Shown: positions 1 through 11,056 of the stretch, piece after piece
Layout: each line of letters starts with the position of its first letter
How positions within the stretch are numbered: the first letter of the stretch is position 1
NCBI GenBank assembly: GCA_963971285.1
Contig: OZ020258.1
Coordinates: 15,579,390-15,643,389 of the forward strand
Length of the DNA stretch: 64,000 nucleotides
Reading direction: 5' to 3'
Source of the DNA: Astropecten irregularis
Lineage: Eukaryota > Echinodermata > Asteroidea > Paxillosida > Astropectinidae
Notes under the pieces: generated by a model
Database searches by the model: none
Seen by the model: only the letters and a program-made list of their open reading frames with translations
What the model was told of the DNA's origin: nothing
Translations under genes and position numbers: made by a program

Positions 1-118
1 TGGGCACCGTATGGGACTCAAATTTTCACAGATGACTGTTAGTATCCTCCTTGGTATTCATTGCCCATGAATCTACATTTTTTGACAAAAACCAAAGTAT
101 GATATCACCTACGTTTGA
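1..118 (+). mobile_element. MITE family B, right-end fragment
   Basis: It matches the right part of the copies at 10457 and 1492: the GTGGGCACCGTATGGGACT block, then TTGCCCATGAATCT, then AACCAAAGTATGATATCACC. It is cut by the window edge. Confidence 0.7.
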
Positions 119-1491
119 AAGTTGGTTTGTTCACGTCAGCAAGCAAGTGTAAGTAGCTTTAGGTACCTTTTTGTAACCGTGCAAACATTTTAAGAAAAGG
201 TTGAATTATTTTGTTGTTGTAAAATACACTGATAAATCAAACTGCATAATACAGCATTGTCACTAACATGATTGTTTATGGTGTGTGGCGGTGAATACAT
301 TGTTTGAGTCCGGATGCATGTCAATATTGGTGTTATATGATGGTTATGCTGGATGACTGCAGATTTGTGACGATATATTGATGCTTAGGCCTATTGCTGA
401 AGTTCATATCGATTCATTGTGCAACTGCCTCCTCGAATAATAAGCCTAATGCGTGTGCAGGAAAATGCCATGATGTGAAAAGCGATATAAACAAGGACCG
501 TGGAGAATATTGCTCAATATTAGTGACGTAATGCCGATGCCTTTAATGAAGACGTGGAGAAAAGATAAACGAGATGTCTCAAATTAATGACCTCTGAAAT
601 TATAATGACTCCTATCGCAGTAAGTTTTCATGGGATGATATCAATAATGTTGACACTCTTTCTGCTGTGACGTGCTGTTCTCGAGATCGACGAGAACAGC
701 GCACCTCATTGGACCATGAACACATCAAGCAGTTGTCAAAACAATAAGCCAACACCAAAACAATTTCTTACATTTTTCTTACTATCATACAATGGATACG
801 TTTCGGTGCGGTACAGCTATTGCCACGGGCGCCATAGACACAACAGAACAACAAATTGAAGCAAATTTAATTTCGGCATTCTAACCAGTACACAATAACC
901 AGCCACAAAATCAATATATGCGTAGGATATACCCACAACACTCAGCCTTATAGACGCCAGCAGTATAGTAGTAAGACAGCCCAGCTGCTGCAGTTAGGGA
1001 ACCACGTACTAATAAGTATTCATCCATCTGCCACTTACTTCCCTTTAAAGGATAACTGCGGGTTTGAAACAGCATGGAACTTGAATTTCAAGAAATATTC
1101 ACTTGTTTTGTTGCACTGGTAAGCTTTACACTCCATCTATTGTGTTATATGCTGTGTCATAGTCGGATGTGGTGTTTACTTGGGATGAACTAATTGTACA
1201 AATGTCTGAGTGGCAGTTTGCGGTTAAACTTTAATTGAATCAAGGTTCATATTTCGTGTTGAACATCTAGAAACGGAACTTCAATCATGAGTAAAAATCG
1301 CGTGTCGTCGTGGTTCCGGATTTTATTCAAAACCAAGCAATATTACCAAATAAATACTAAATGAAATACTTAGAGTTAGGAGAGCCATGACGTTTCGATC
1401 CTTGCAGGATCTTTCACAAAGGCTAATTATGATTCAGCATTTTATACCAGGCGAAATGGAGGCTAATGTAGGCAGGTTGCTGCATGACCAC
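119..1491. other. No gene recognised
   Basis: AT-rich unique-looking sequence. The only structure seen is an imperfect stem-loop at 672-704 (GTGCTGTTCTCG paired with CGAGAACAGCGCAC). Confidence 0.5.
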
Positions 1492-1946
1492 TTAAAGGTA
1501 GTATCATACTTTGGTAGCATATCGAAACAGAAATCTTCACAGATTTACCTATAACTGACAGAGTATAAAGATAGTGATGGTAGAAACATACTGTTAATTC
1601 CTTTTCTGCCTGAAATGCTGTAGTTTTCCAGAAAAGAGTAAAAATAAAAGAGAAAAGACTTCAGAAATACTGTGGCCGTTTTCCCATGTTTTCTCAAAAA
1701 GTGGGGCCCGTATGACACTGGCATTTAAAGAAAAGACTATTACTGTATCTTCCTTGTTTGATTTTTTGCCCATGAATCTTTATTTCTATGACAAAAACTA
1801 AAGTGTACTGCGGCCGTTTTCCAAATGTTTTCTCAAAAAGTGGGCACCGTATATGGGACTGATATTTGCACAGATGACTGTTACTGTATCTTCCTTGATA
1901 TTTGTTGCCCATAAGTCTGTATTTCTTTGACAAAAACCAAAGTATC
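1492..1946 (+). mobile_element. MITE family B with duplicated right half
   Basis: It begins TTAAAGGTAGTATCATACTT and carries the family's CTGTGGCCGTTTTCC and CAAAAAGTGGG blocks. The right portion is present twice in tandem (about 1668-1805 and 1806-1946), with period about 138 bp. No coding capacity. Confidence 0.7.
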
Positions 1947-3014
1947 TAAGTCATTATAAACGTGTTTATACGAAGTTTGGTGAGGATAATTGAACGTGAT
2001 AAAGCCTCAAATCTTTCACGATAAATGTACGTATGCCTATTATGATTATACATTCTGCATTACTTTTTATATGGGCATCAGAAAACAACAATGTGGAATG
2101 GTTTTGCAGTATAGCGATGTTGATTTGACTAAAATTGAATGAGCGGTTGAATCAAATCTATAAGTGTCACGGATTCGTCACTGCTAGAACTAACACCAAG
2201 AAACTTTGGGATTATAGTCACTAACAAGTTCAACAGTATTAAGCGCAGTCACAGTCACTGTGCACAATCATCAGCCGCTTGGAATACAACACGTTCAGTC
2301 TTTCTCGCCATCACACACTTCCCCCCAAACGGTGTAATATTTTCTGAAAATAGGATATGGTTATAACGGCTACACATCGCTGTCGGGCCCGAAGCATCAT
2401 GGATCAAGAGGATGTTGCCTTCTACGTTTTGTCTCTTTTATACCATTGAGTCGCAATGGTTTTCTTCAATATTGCTAGTCTGGGTTTTGTAGTGTTTTTG
2501 AAACCATGACACAGGCGTAACGAGAAATGCTCAGGTTTTACATTTTACTAGAGCAGAGGAATAATCCATTGCGATGATTTGATGCTGTTTGTGAGTTCGT
2601 GTTACATGTCTAATGGATTTCAGACAAGATGAGTTTCCGTTGAGTGGTAATGGAGATCCGTAGTTTGGGGCAAAACTATTCATTTGCGACGGTTGCGTCT
2701 TCTACTCAATCTGTAATGCGTCCACACTCTCCTTTCAAAATCAAAAACACAAGGACAAAATATAACTCTAATGCGTCGTTTAGCCAGTTAGCGTTAACAT
2801 CCAAAAATACTTTGCAGAATACAACATAATAGCTACAAATCAATCGCAATTGCAGAAAAAAATTGTTATCTTATTTTTTTGTGGCCACCTGCCGGTACAG
2901 GAAGGTCACATTATTCACGACACACAATCTTATTGAAAAGCTAAATCGCCGAAAGTTAGCATAGAGATTGACAATCGGTGAACCCATCATGAAGTATTAT
3001 ACTGATTTTTCATA
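1947..3014. other. No gene recognised
   Basis: Unique-looking AT-rich sequence. Short open frames have no recognisable protein signature. Confidence 0.4.
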
Positions 3015-3315
3015 TTAAAGGTATAATTCATTATTGGTAAAGGTAACAGAACAGCACTCACACTTTGTCTGATCCAGCATGTACATAAAATAATACACCT
3101 GTGAAAAATTGAGCTAAATCGGACATCAATGCCTTTGATCTTACCCCGAGATCAAAACTGTCTTTGTTTGACTAATTCCTGGATAAATATATCATTTCAG
3201 GAGGAAATATTTTAAAGGTATGTTTCTACCAGCACCATCTTCTTACCCTGAAGGTTATACGTAAATCTGTGTACATTTCTGTTTGGGTATGTTACCAATC
3301 CTGTACTGATCTTAA
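3015..3315 (-). mobile_element. MITE family A copy
   Basis: TTAA-AGGTATAATTCATTA at the left and a decayed right end at GATCTTAAA. The internal CCCGAGATCAAAACTGTCTT block is shared with the copies at 7054, 8670, 13977, 16112 and 38858. Confidence 0.7.
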
Positions 3316-3767
3316 ACCCGAATATCAAACAGATCGGTAATATAATATTCATACATGATTGTATATGATGCTACATGTATTTGGGCAATCACAGCACACT
3401 GACATGATTTGTCTCTTTAAATCTCAGTGTATACAGAGCACCGAGGTCATTCGCTCACACGATTTTAACACGTGTCTGGTCTTTATATCAAACTCAGAAA
3501 AGAGCATTGTCCTGTACTATGAGAAAGAGACATCATGGTTGAAGACTCGCCATCGCGTGATATTATGTCATCACATGGAGCTCCTAACATCATTTTTGTT
3601 GTAAACATAAAAGTGATTCTCTGACATTTTAATTTTGATTAGCAGAGATTAGCAGAGTATGCACGAAATATAGCTAACGTATGCCCCTGACAAATGGCCC
3701 ACTTCGTGAATATGCAAGAGCAGCAAGACTGGTTGGACGTCCGTCTCCATAAAAGGTCTATTTTACA

Positions 3768-4090
3768 GTGAAAGCCATGGGTGTCGATCCGGGGGGGATA
3801 TATCCCCCAATATTTGAGGTGGAGGGATGGCGTGTATTATCATCCCCCTATATTTCTAGGTTGAATGGTATTCAAGTTTATTGTATAGAAATATTACATA
3901 ATCCTTGTTGTTTTTTAGTCTTCGCAGTGAATTTATACTACACCTGTATGTTTAATTCGTCTGAATATCGCTTTTAAATGCTGTAAAATGCTGTAAAAGT
4001 CACTGGATTGGGAGGGAGGTATCCCACCTCCCACAGCCTTCCCGCTCGGTCGCTTCGTTCCCTCGCATAGGACACCAAAATAACCAATCA
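3768..4090 (+). repeat. Probable dispersed repeat with CCCCC-flanked fold-back
   Basis: The segment opens GTGTCGATCCGGGGGGGATA, TATCCCCCAATATTTGAGG, and returns as CATCCCCCTATATTT. The G-rich and C-rich parts can pair. I call it a dispersed repeat from composition; no second copy is in this window. Confidence 0.35.
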
Positions 4091-5034
4091 TCCCTCAATA
4101 ATGAAAAGAAATCGACACCTATGGTGAAAGCTGTTTCAATATACGAAACCGGAGAGTCGCAATACCAAAACAAATCAAAACTATATACAGTAGCCAGAAT
4201 TAATTAATTAAGGACAAGAATTAATAAGGACACAGTTTTCCTCCATTATTTGGTTTGTGCGTATAATGAACAACACGAACAGAACCCACAAACTATAGCC
4301 AAAACACGTCAATATATCATTTGAACGGTAGTCCTAAATGAGCAAGTCAACAAGATTTTTAACACGAATCGGTCAAAACGTTTGTGTGTCAGTTAATTAC
4401 TCCTGTAATTCTATTGTTGAAACATGAAATATAACATGCCATCTCCAAATAAGAAAAACATCGCAAAAACATGGCAAACCGTCAAGAGATGAACATGCAC
4501 ATACTTTAAAAATAAAAAAAGCAAACTACCTGTTACTGCAGTGAGCACACGTGTTCTTGGTAAGCGCTTGAAGTCTTCACTGGTTGGATGGGGACCTTCT
4601 CATTCACCAACTCAGGCAACACTGAGCTCTACACCTCTGTCATTCGTCAATAAATAGGTGTAGTGTTTTTTTCTTGTCGTCGCACTGTGACGTTTTCAAG
4701 GCCTCAGCATCACACTGTTCGGATTACAACCTGTTTGTTGATCACTGGGCCTATTCAAGCGAAACCAATGACTGTATTCAGTTTGTGTGTCTGGCCGATG
4801 ATGTGGATGTTGAATCCGTTTGGCTCTGCAACAAAAATACACCCACCACTCTGTTCATTAACCTGATTGCAATTCATTATGTACCAACATTCTTAGAACG
4901 GTTGTGGTGTAAATGTTCATAGTTGTAAGAATAGTGGTAATGTTTAGTTAGATGATTTCATAGCAAATCCCATTGTAATGTCAATATAAAACATTATTTG
5001 CATTACTCTTCAAAAGGAGTTTGGGGATAAATTA
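4091..5034. other. Mostly featureless; one Cys-containing ORF at 4674-4922
   Basis: The ORF has 82 codons starting MSSHCDVFKASASHCSDY, with six Cys in the first 70 residues. No family is recognised, and no splice or expression support can be seen. It may be chance or an orphan exon. Confidence 0.2.
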
Positions 5035-5073
5035 CCTTTTCATTTCTATATTATATCATATATATTACATTAA

Positions 5074-5310
5074 AGGTTACATGAGTCAAAACTCATATGA
5101 AGTTGAATACATTTGTATTGTTATAAAACTCAACATGTCTATCATTGTTTGTGCTAAACAAATACTGTACGTAAAAAAGCCGGTATTTAGACCCATAATT
5201 GAGCACCACACTTTTCGCGACGAAAAACCTTGCTACGTCACCGGTAGTATACAAGTCGCAAACCTGCTCTTTCCCAAATTTGATCACAGGTTAAATTTAA
5301 GTGGTGTTTA
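5074..5310 (-). mobile_element. MITE family C fragment
   Basis: It carries AACTCAACATGTCTATCATT, AAATACTGTACGTAAAAAAG and TTTTCGCGACGA blocks, all present in reverse orientation in the complete copy at 29272-29775. It starts with TTAAAGGTTAC; the far terminus is lost. Confidence 0.65.
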
Positions 5311-5640
5311 AAAAGTAATATATCTTTTAAGCCCATTAATGCAATTTCAAATTGAGTTGAAAGAAACCAGTAGCCTCAATAAAAAAACCTAAACACGTAG
5401 CCTCGTCGTCAGAGTATTACTTCGCAATCCTTGGGCAAGTTTGTTCTTGCCAACTTAGAATATCCCTATTGTGGTTACTTGTTAAAAATAGCAATTCTAA
5501 AAGATAAACTTAGATATGAGTAATAGGTTTAACGTCACTGTACGGCCATTATATGCATGTATAAGTACATGTTGCATGTTGAAATGAGTGTATAACACGT
5601 GTTCAATGTGTGGCAATGTTTGTATGTATCATTCCTTGCT

Positions 5641-5673
5641 AGAATCCCGACCTATAATATAGGCCGGGATTCT
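5641..5673. repeat. Short palindrome
   Basis: AGAATCCCG and CGGGATTCT flank CCTATAATATAGG, a near-perfect 33-bp inverted repeat. No protein-site match is recognised. Confidence 0.6.
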
Positions 5674-5840
5674 GGCAAAGAATGATCCATATTATGGAGA
5701 TGGGAGTAGGTATACCAATGACGCGTGCCTTAAACCTACATGTAACTAACTCACACGGAGTTTATTTTGTGCTAGTTCCCTATTGGACAATCCATCACGC
5801 GCAAATGACGTACTTCTGTCTGGTAACAGAGCATGGGTCG

Positions 5841-5967
5841 ATTTCACGAAGCACTAAGACTGATTTTAAGTCTGAATTAATCTTAATTCCTAGGCAAAGT
5901 ATGATTTCACAATACTATGGTGATACTGACAACTCATCTTAAGACAAATCTTAGTGCTTTGTGAAAT
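5841..5967. mobile_element. Small MITE with 19-bp terminal inverted repeats
   Basis: The left end is ATTTCACGAAGCACTAAGA and the right end is its reverse complement with one mismatch. The whole element is 127 bp with no coding. No convincing target duplication. Confidence 0.65.
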
Positions 5968-7053
5968 GGTTTTGCCGTAAAGTAGCTGTTGTTGTAGTGC
6001 TATTGAGGGTATCACACTAATGAATGTAGGGCAACTACAAAATTGGAGCGTTTGCCACTTTAAGGCATTGTCACGTGACAAGTTATGTCATGCTGACGTC
6101 ATTGAGAAGTATAGAACACTTCCCTACTTAGACATAAATCAAGTTTGAATCCAATCAGATGTATGGTTATACTCCAACATGCCCCTTTAAGGCCATGTCA
6201 CGTGGCATAAAGTGCAAGGACCCACTCACTAACAATCCCCATCAGCCTGCAGATCAGCAATGGACAAGAAATCAATTTCAGGCAATGAAGAATGTTCCAT
6301 AACGTACAATTTTGATTCCCTCGTGTACACCAGTTATATACCCTTACGTCCTTAAATATAATTTTACAACCTGTTGCATGCAGCCCTTTTTTAGCCAGAT
6401 CACATTGGATAGTGATTGACCTGAAACACTCAGCTCATTTCAGTTATGATAACAAATCATAACATCCTGATGATAATAATTATTGTAAAGGCCCTTAACC
6501 TGTTGTTGACGCGTTAATACAATAGACAAACAAGACAATAAACTCCTTTAAAGGTAATATCATTATTTGGTTTTTTATCAAATAATGTAAAACTACCTGT
6601 CTTAATTCTTCTAATAGTTTGTAAATAATGAGTATCAAAAGTGTGTTAATATGTTAAAGGTAGTATCATACTTGTTGATAATTGTTGATAAGTCAAAACA
6701 CAAGTTAAACAATATAAGAAAAACAGGTGTGGATTCCGCACGTGTCATTTATTTGTATCTACTTCCACTTTTCCATCCCTCCCCATCCCACATCAATTAC
6801 TCCAATGTAGTCTACCAAGCCTACTCTCCGATATCATCTACTTCGAATTGTCTCCGAATTGTCTCCATGTATGGATGGATGAATCCATAACTACTGAGAA
6901 ATCTTTACTGATTCCAAGATGTTCACGTGTCTATACACAACATAACTATACATACATGTACGGTAATAAGTTCATCTCGTTGATCCTGCAACGTTAATGT
7001 GTGTACTGAATGTCTAACTGACAGACCGAAAAAAAACCGCTCTAAATGTATGT
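5968..7053. other. No gene recognised
   Basis: AT-rich sequence. A solo TTAAAGGTAGTATCATACTT at about 6653 is a family B end without a body. Confidence 0.4.
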
Positions 7054-7399
7054 TTAAGGTATAGTACATGATTCGTAAAGGTCACAGAACAGGTGTACTT
7101 GCATTTCGTATGATCAAACACGTACATGAAATTATAAAAGTGTGAAAATTTGAGCTCAATCGGACATCCGAGTCACAAGAAAATAGCAGAAACCTGACTC
7201 AATCTTTCTTACAAAACATGAAGAATGGTTTTGATCTTGACCCGAGATCAAAACTGTTTTCGGTCGTTGTTTTACTAATTTCTGGATAAATACACCTTTT
7301 TCAGGCAGAAATATTTTAACGGTATGTTTCTACCTGCACCATCTTCATACCCTGTGAACATTTCTGTTTGGGTGTGTTACCTCCTGTACTGTACGTTAA
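7054..7399 (-). mobile_element. MITE family A copy
   Basis: The left end is TTTAAGGTATAGTACATGA and the right end is TGTACTGTACGTTAAA. It holds the family's TTGAGCTCAATCGGACATCC and GACCCGAGATCAAAACTG blocks. Confidence 0.75.
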
Positions 7400-7919
7400 A
7401 ATGTTTAATTCATCTTATTTATTAGTTTCTCTTGAATGCCACAATCCGTTTTGCATGCGGTCTCTTCTCAAGGATACACTGCTCTGAGAAGAGTCTGATA
7501 CCAATTAAGGAAAGAGATTCGCCTTTTAGGACAGATTAACTTGACAAATGATCGAAATAGTACAAAAAAACTTGCATGATAATTGGTCTGCCCAGACAAA
7601 CTAATTGGCACTTCCCAGCGCGCTGTACTTCACATTAAATAACAATCAACTACACCTAAAACATTGGTGTATAATGAAATGAATACAATTATATGTTATT
7701 TCCACTAATTCGTGAAAGCAATAAAAAGATACTTACTCGAATGTACTCAAATACTTCTCAACGCCTTTCCCTTGTGGAAACAAACCATCGGCAATTCTTG
7801 TGTTGATATGTTCACGCACTTTGAAATGGCAAGAGGACTCCGGCTACAGGCACTGTTTGTAATTACCACTCACACGCGAGTCACACACGCTGTTGATGAC
7901 CCATAAGTGTGGAGTGTGT

Positions 7920-8015
7920 TTACGTCATTAGCACCAGACCAATGAGTCCTCTGATTGGCTAATATGTGCTGATGACGTCATGCGCATCACGGTCGAGGTC
8001 ACAGCGCCGTGACCT
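7920..8015. promoter_or_regulatory. Promoter-like cluster: two CREs, two CCAAT boxes, nuclear-receptor half-sites
   Basis: A dense group within 96 bp: TTACGTCATTA (7920), CCAAT (7939), inverted CCAAT (ATTGG, 7954), the full palindromic CRE TGACGTCA (7973) and TGCGCA (7981). AGGTCA (7996) then faces TGACCTTGG (8010). The segment is richer in CpG than its surroundings. No gene is recognised on either side; it may drive an unrecognised or noncoding transcript, or be an enhancer. Confidence 0.3.
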
Positions 8016-8669
8016 TGGGTGGGCGAGGAACGGCCTTGGAAGGATCAATTTGCCAGGGCCAAATTCATCGATACATGGGGAAGGCAACGCGTGTCAACGT
8101 CAGAGTATCGCCAGCATTAGGCGGGAAATCCCAATATCCGGATTTTGTGCATTTTGTGCTAACATCTGTGTTGCCATGGGGACAACCTGGTTACCCATAG
8201 ACAATTTAATTATTTTTTTTGTCTGGTGCCAATCTATGGAAATTATGTAATAACTGGTGTGGTCAACATATATTTTTAACTAGAAAATATGTTATAATAG
8301 TTCCACTTCTGTGCATGTTATAGGCTCATTCTATAGCACATTGCCACGTACGTCCATGTAACCCATGCTTGCATTTGAACTCACTTGCATTTGGGCCGCG
8401 TACAAAACATTGACAGAAAATATAATATTTATTCCAGCTGGCAGAATGAGCCCTTTATTCTCAAGTAATTATCGATTTGTCGCCTTCATTACACGCGTCA
8501 GTAAGTACGGCTAACTTCAACATGTAACGTGAAAAGGACTGAATGCTCCTTTACTTATTGCACCGTTGCTAACGACTGCTCGCGCTGTACATGTATATAT
8601 TTCTCGATTTCATATAAAAGCAAATAAATTTAAGATTTTTTTTAGATATGGTGCTCGGTAGATAAAAGC

Positions 8670-9042
8670 TTAAAGCTATAGTACAGGATTGTTATCATAC
8701 CCAAACAAAAATGTTCACTGATTTACGTAAACCTTTCAGGGTATGAAGATGGTGCTGGTAGAAACATACCGTTAAAATATTTCCGCCTGAAATGGTGCAT
8801 TTATCCAGAAATTAGTCAAACAAAGACCGAAAACAGTTTTGATCTCGGGGTAAGATCCGAAAAAACCATTCTTTGTTTTATAAGACATATAGTGAGTTGG
8901 TTTTTCGCTATTTTCTCGTGACTCAGATGTTCGACTGAGCTCAAATTTTCACAGATGTGTTATTTTACGTACATAATTGAATTAGACAAAGTGTGAGTGC
9001 TGTTATGTGAGCTTTTAATACCAATAATGTATTATACCTTAA
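8670..9042 (+). mobile_element. MITE family A, reference copy
   Basis: A 373-bp element from TTAAAGCTATAGTACAGGA to AATGTATTATACCTTAA. It includes a short hairpin-forming GATCTCGGGGTAAGATC in the centre. There are no open frames of note. Confidence 0.75.
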
Positions 9043-9536
9043 ACACATCATTTCAGAATCTTCATAAGGTATGGACGTTTATTTGTTGATTTTGTTGCTG
9101 ACTTGATCCTTAAAGATGAGAAGTGAAAAGACGCACATAGAGGTATTGAGTTGCATGGAGATAGAGCCAAGGTTTTCCTCGAGTACTCATTACAGCTCCT
9201 CTTCAAGGTTGACCTGTTTCAGATTCAACTCCACAATCCTTGCATGAAGTGTGTGACGTAGGATTGACATTTTGTACACTGTGTTTACGTCTTGAATTGA
9301 TAAGCGTCCCATTTCATAGTGGATATAAAGTTTACTTTTATGAAGGGAACAGTTATTGATTATCTTCACCTACGGATGTAATAGTTCAATTCCTGCTGAT
9401 AGTTTATGTGGGTTGATGCGGTATTGATTGTGGTGATGGAGAATACCCACATCTTCTATATCTAACGTGTGACATAATTGAATACCAGTACATCCGTAGG
9501 GTAGTCAGGCTGGTGTGGAGGCTCTTGCCTTGCCTT
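9043..9536. other. No gene recognised
   Basis: Unique-looking sequence without a recognisable element. Confidence 0.4.
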
Positions 9537-9696
9537 AATAGCGCTCCGCACTAATGACGTCACAAAATCCCCGGCTGTCAGACAAACATTGTCTCACACG
9601 CGTAGTGTACATGGACGCGCACACCCACACACGTGCATGGTTGCAATGTTTGTCTGAGATCCGGTGCTATTTTTAGCGTAAGTGCGGAGCGCTATT
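9537..9696. mobile_element. 160-bp MITE with perfect 15-bp terminal inverted repeats
   Basis: AATAGCGCTCCGCAC at the left and its exact reverse complement at the right. The interior is CpG-containing and also semi-palindromic (AGACAAACATTG against CAATGTTTGTCT). It is likely a cut-and-paste MITE; the superfamily is unclear. Confidence 0.75.
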
Positions 9697-10456
9697 GAGC
9701 ACGGATTCCAGCCCGGCTGGATCCACAGAATATTACACTGTTTTTCCCGCCTCTAAGGCTGTATCTTCTTCTCATCATCTTTACATCGATGTTTCAAGGC
9801 GTTCAAGCTACAATGCCCAGCGAGAATTGAACAATTCTTGGTTCATTACCAGAAATAAATGGTAATAAAGTATTTATAATGAAAATAATAACATTCTTCC
9901 CCTCTGCAACAGCAAAAACCTTTTTTATATTGACTAGAATTTGAAGAAGGTCTATAGATAGGCCTGTGTTATAGACAACGATTGTAAGTCGTGTACATTT
10001 GACCTATACATGCTCAATTAGTGTTCATATGAATATACCGAGACTGGTTGTCCGTTTGCTGTGGGGGCTGAGGGCTAGTAATGGGAATGATAGCGGGGGC
10101 GTAAATGTGACGGAAACACGTCGTGTTAAAGGACGGTTTGTTTGTTTGTTTGTTCTTGATTAATTTGGCTCCGTTTTATTCTATCTTTCATCTTGTAATG
10201 TTTAGTTATATTTAATTTAAATATTATTTATTCATAATATATGTTGTCTTTGGTTCTGTACTATTGTTTTATTTTTGTCATTCTTATTTTACTTGTTTCT
10301 TTTGACCTTTCCTCTTTGTTCGTTGTCCATGTTGTTGTTGATCTTATTTTGGTCTGGGTTTTTATATTTTGCTTGTTTGATTATATTTTGTGCAGTGCAC
10401 AATCATGTAGAGATATTTAATTTTCTTTCGAATTCAAGCAGTACATACGACATATC
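9697..10456. other. No gene; T-rich tract
   Basis: 10136-10440 is T-rich, starts with (TTTG)n and has no coding signature. It could be an old retrotransposon 3' region, but no tail or ORF confirms it. Confidence 0.35.
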
Positions 10457-10816
10457 TTAAAGTCAGTATCATACTTTGGTAAGAATCCAAAACAGAAATG
10501 TTCACAGATTTACGTATAACTTTCAGGGTATGAAGATGATGCTAGAAACCTACCAGGTTTCCGCCTGAAATGGTATATTTATCCAGAAATTAGTAAAACA
10601 ACGACTGAAAATCTTTTTGATCTTATAAAAAGATCAAAAATAAAAGAGAAAAAAATTAAGAAATACTGTGGCTGTTTTTTTCCTGTTTTCTCAAAAAGTG
10701 GGCACCGTATGGGACTGACATTTTTACAGATGACTGTTGCTGTATCTGTCTTGATATTTATGCCCATGAATCTGTATTTCTTTGATAAAAACCAAAGTAT
10801 GATACTATACCTTTAA
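10457..10816 (+). mobile_element. MITE family B copy
   Basis: TTAAAGTCAGTATCATACTT at the left, AAAGTATGATACTATACC-TTTAA at the right, giving about 20-bp terminal inverted repeats. It is joined directly to the next copy through a shared TTAA. Confidence 0.8.
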
Positions 10817-11056
10817 AGCTAGTATAGTATACCGACACGGAAATCTTCAAAGAATTACCTATATCTTACAGGGTATGAAGAGTGGTGATGGAGATTTTAA
10901 AAATACTGTGGCCGTTTTTCACTGTTTTCTCGAAAAGTGGCCACCGTATGGGACTGAAAATTTTCACAGATGACTGTTACTGTATGTTTCTTGATTAGTT
11001 TGCCCATGAATCTGTATTTCTTTTACAAACCCCAAAGTATGATATTACCTTTATAA
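10813..11056 (+). mobile_element. MITE family B copy, internally deleted
   Basis: It starts TTAAAGCTAGTATAGTATAC at the right terminus of the previous copy and ends AAAGTATGATATTACC. The central part present in the 360-bp copies is missing. Confidence 0.75.

Noticed and set aside
4529..4660. Minus-strand exon (VLPELVNEKVPIQPVKTSS)
   Set aside because: A short open stretch with a possible donor, but no family match, an upstream in-frame stop and no partner exons. Not supportable.
7712..8250. Small ORFs around the promoter-like cluster
   Set aside because: Three overlapping short frames with no homology; none begins at a sensible distance with a recognisable product.
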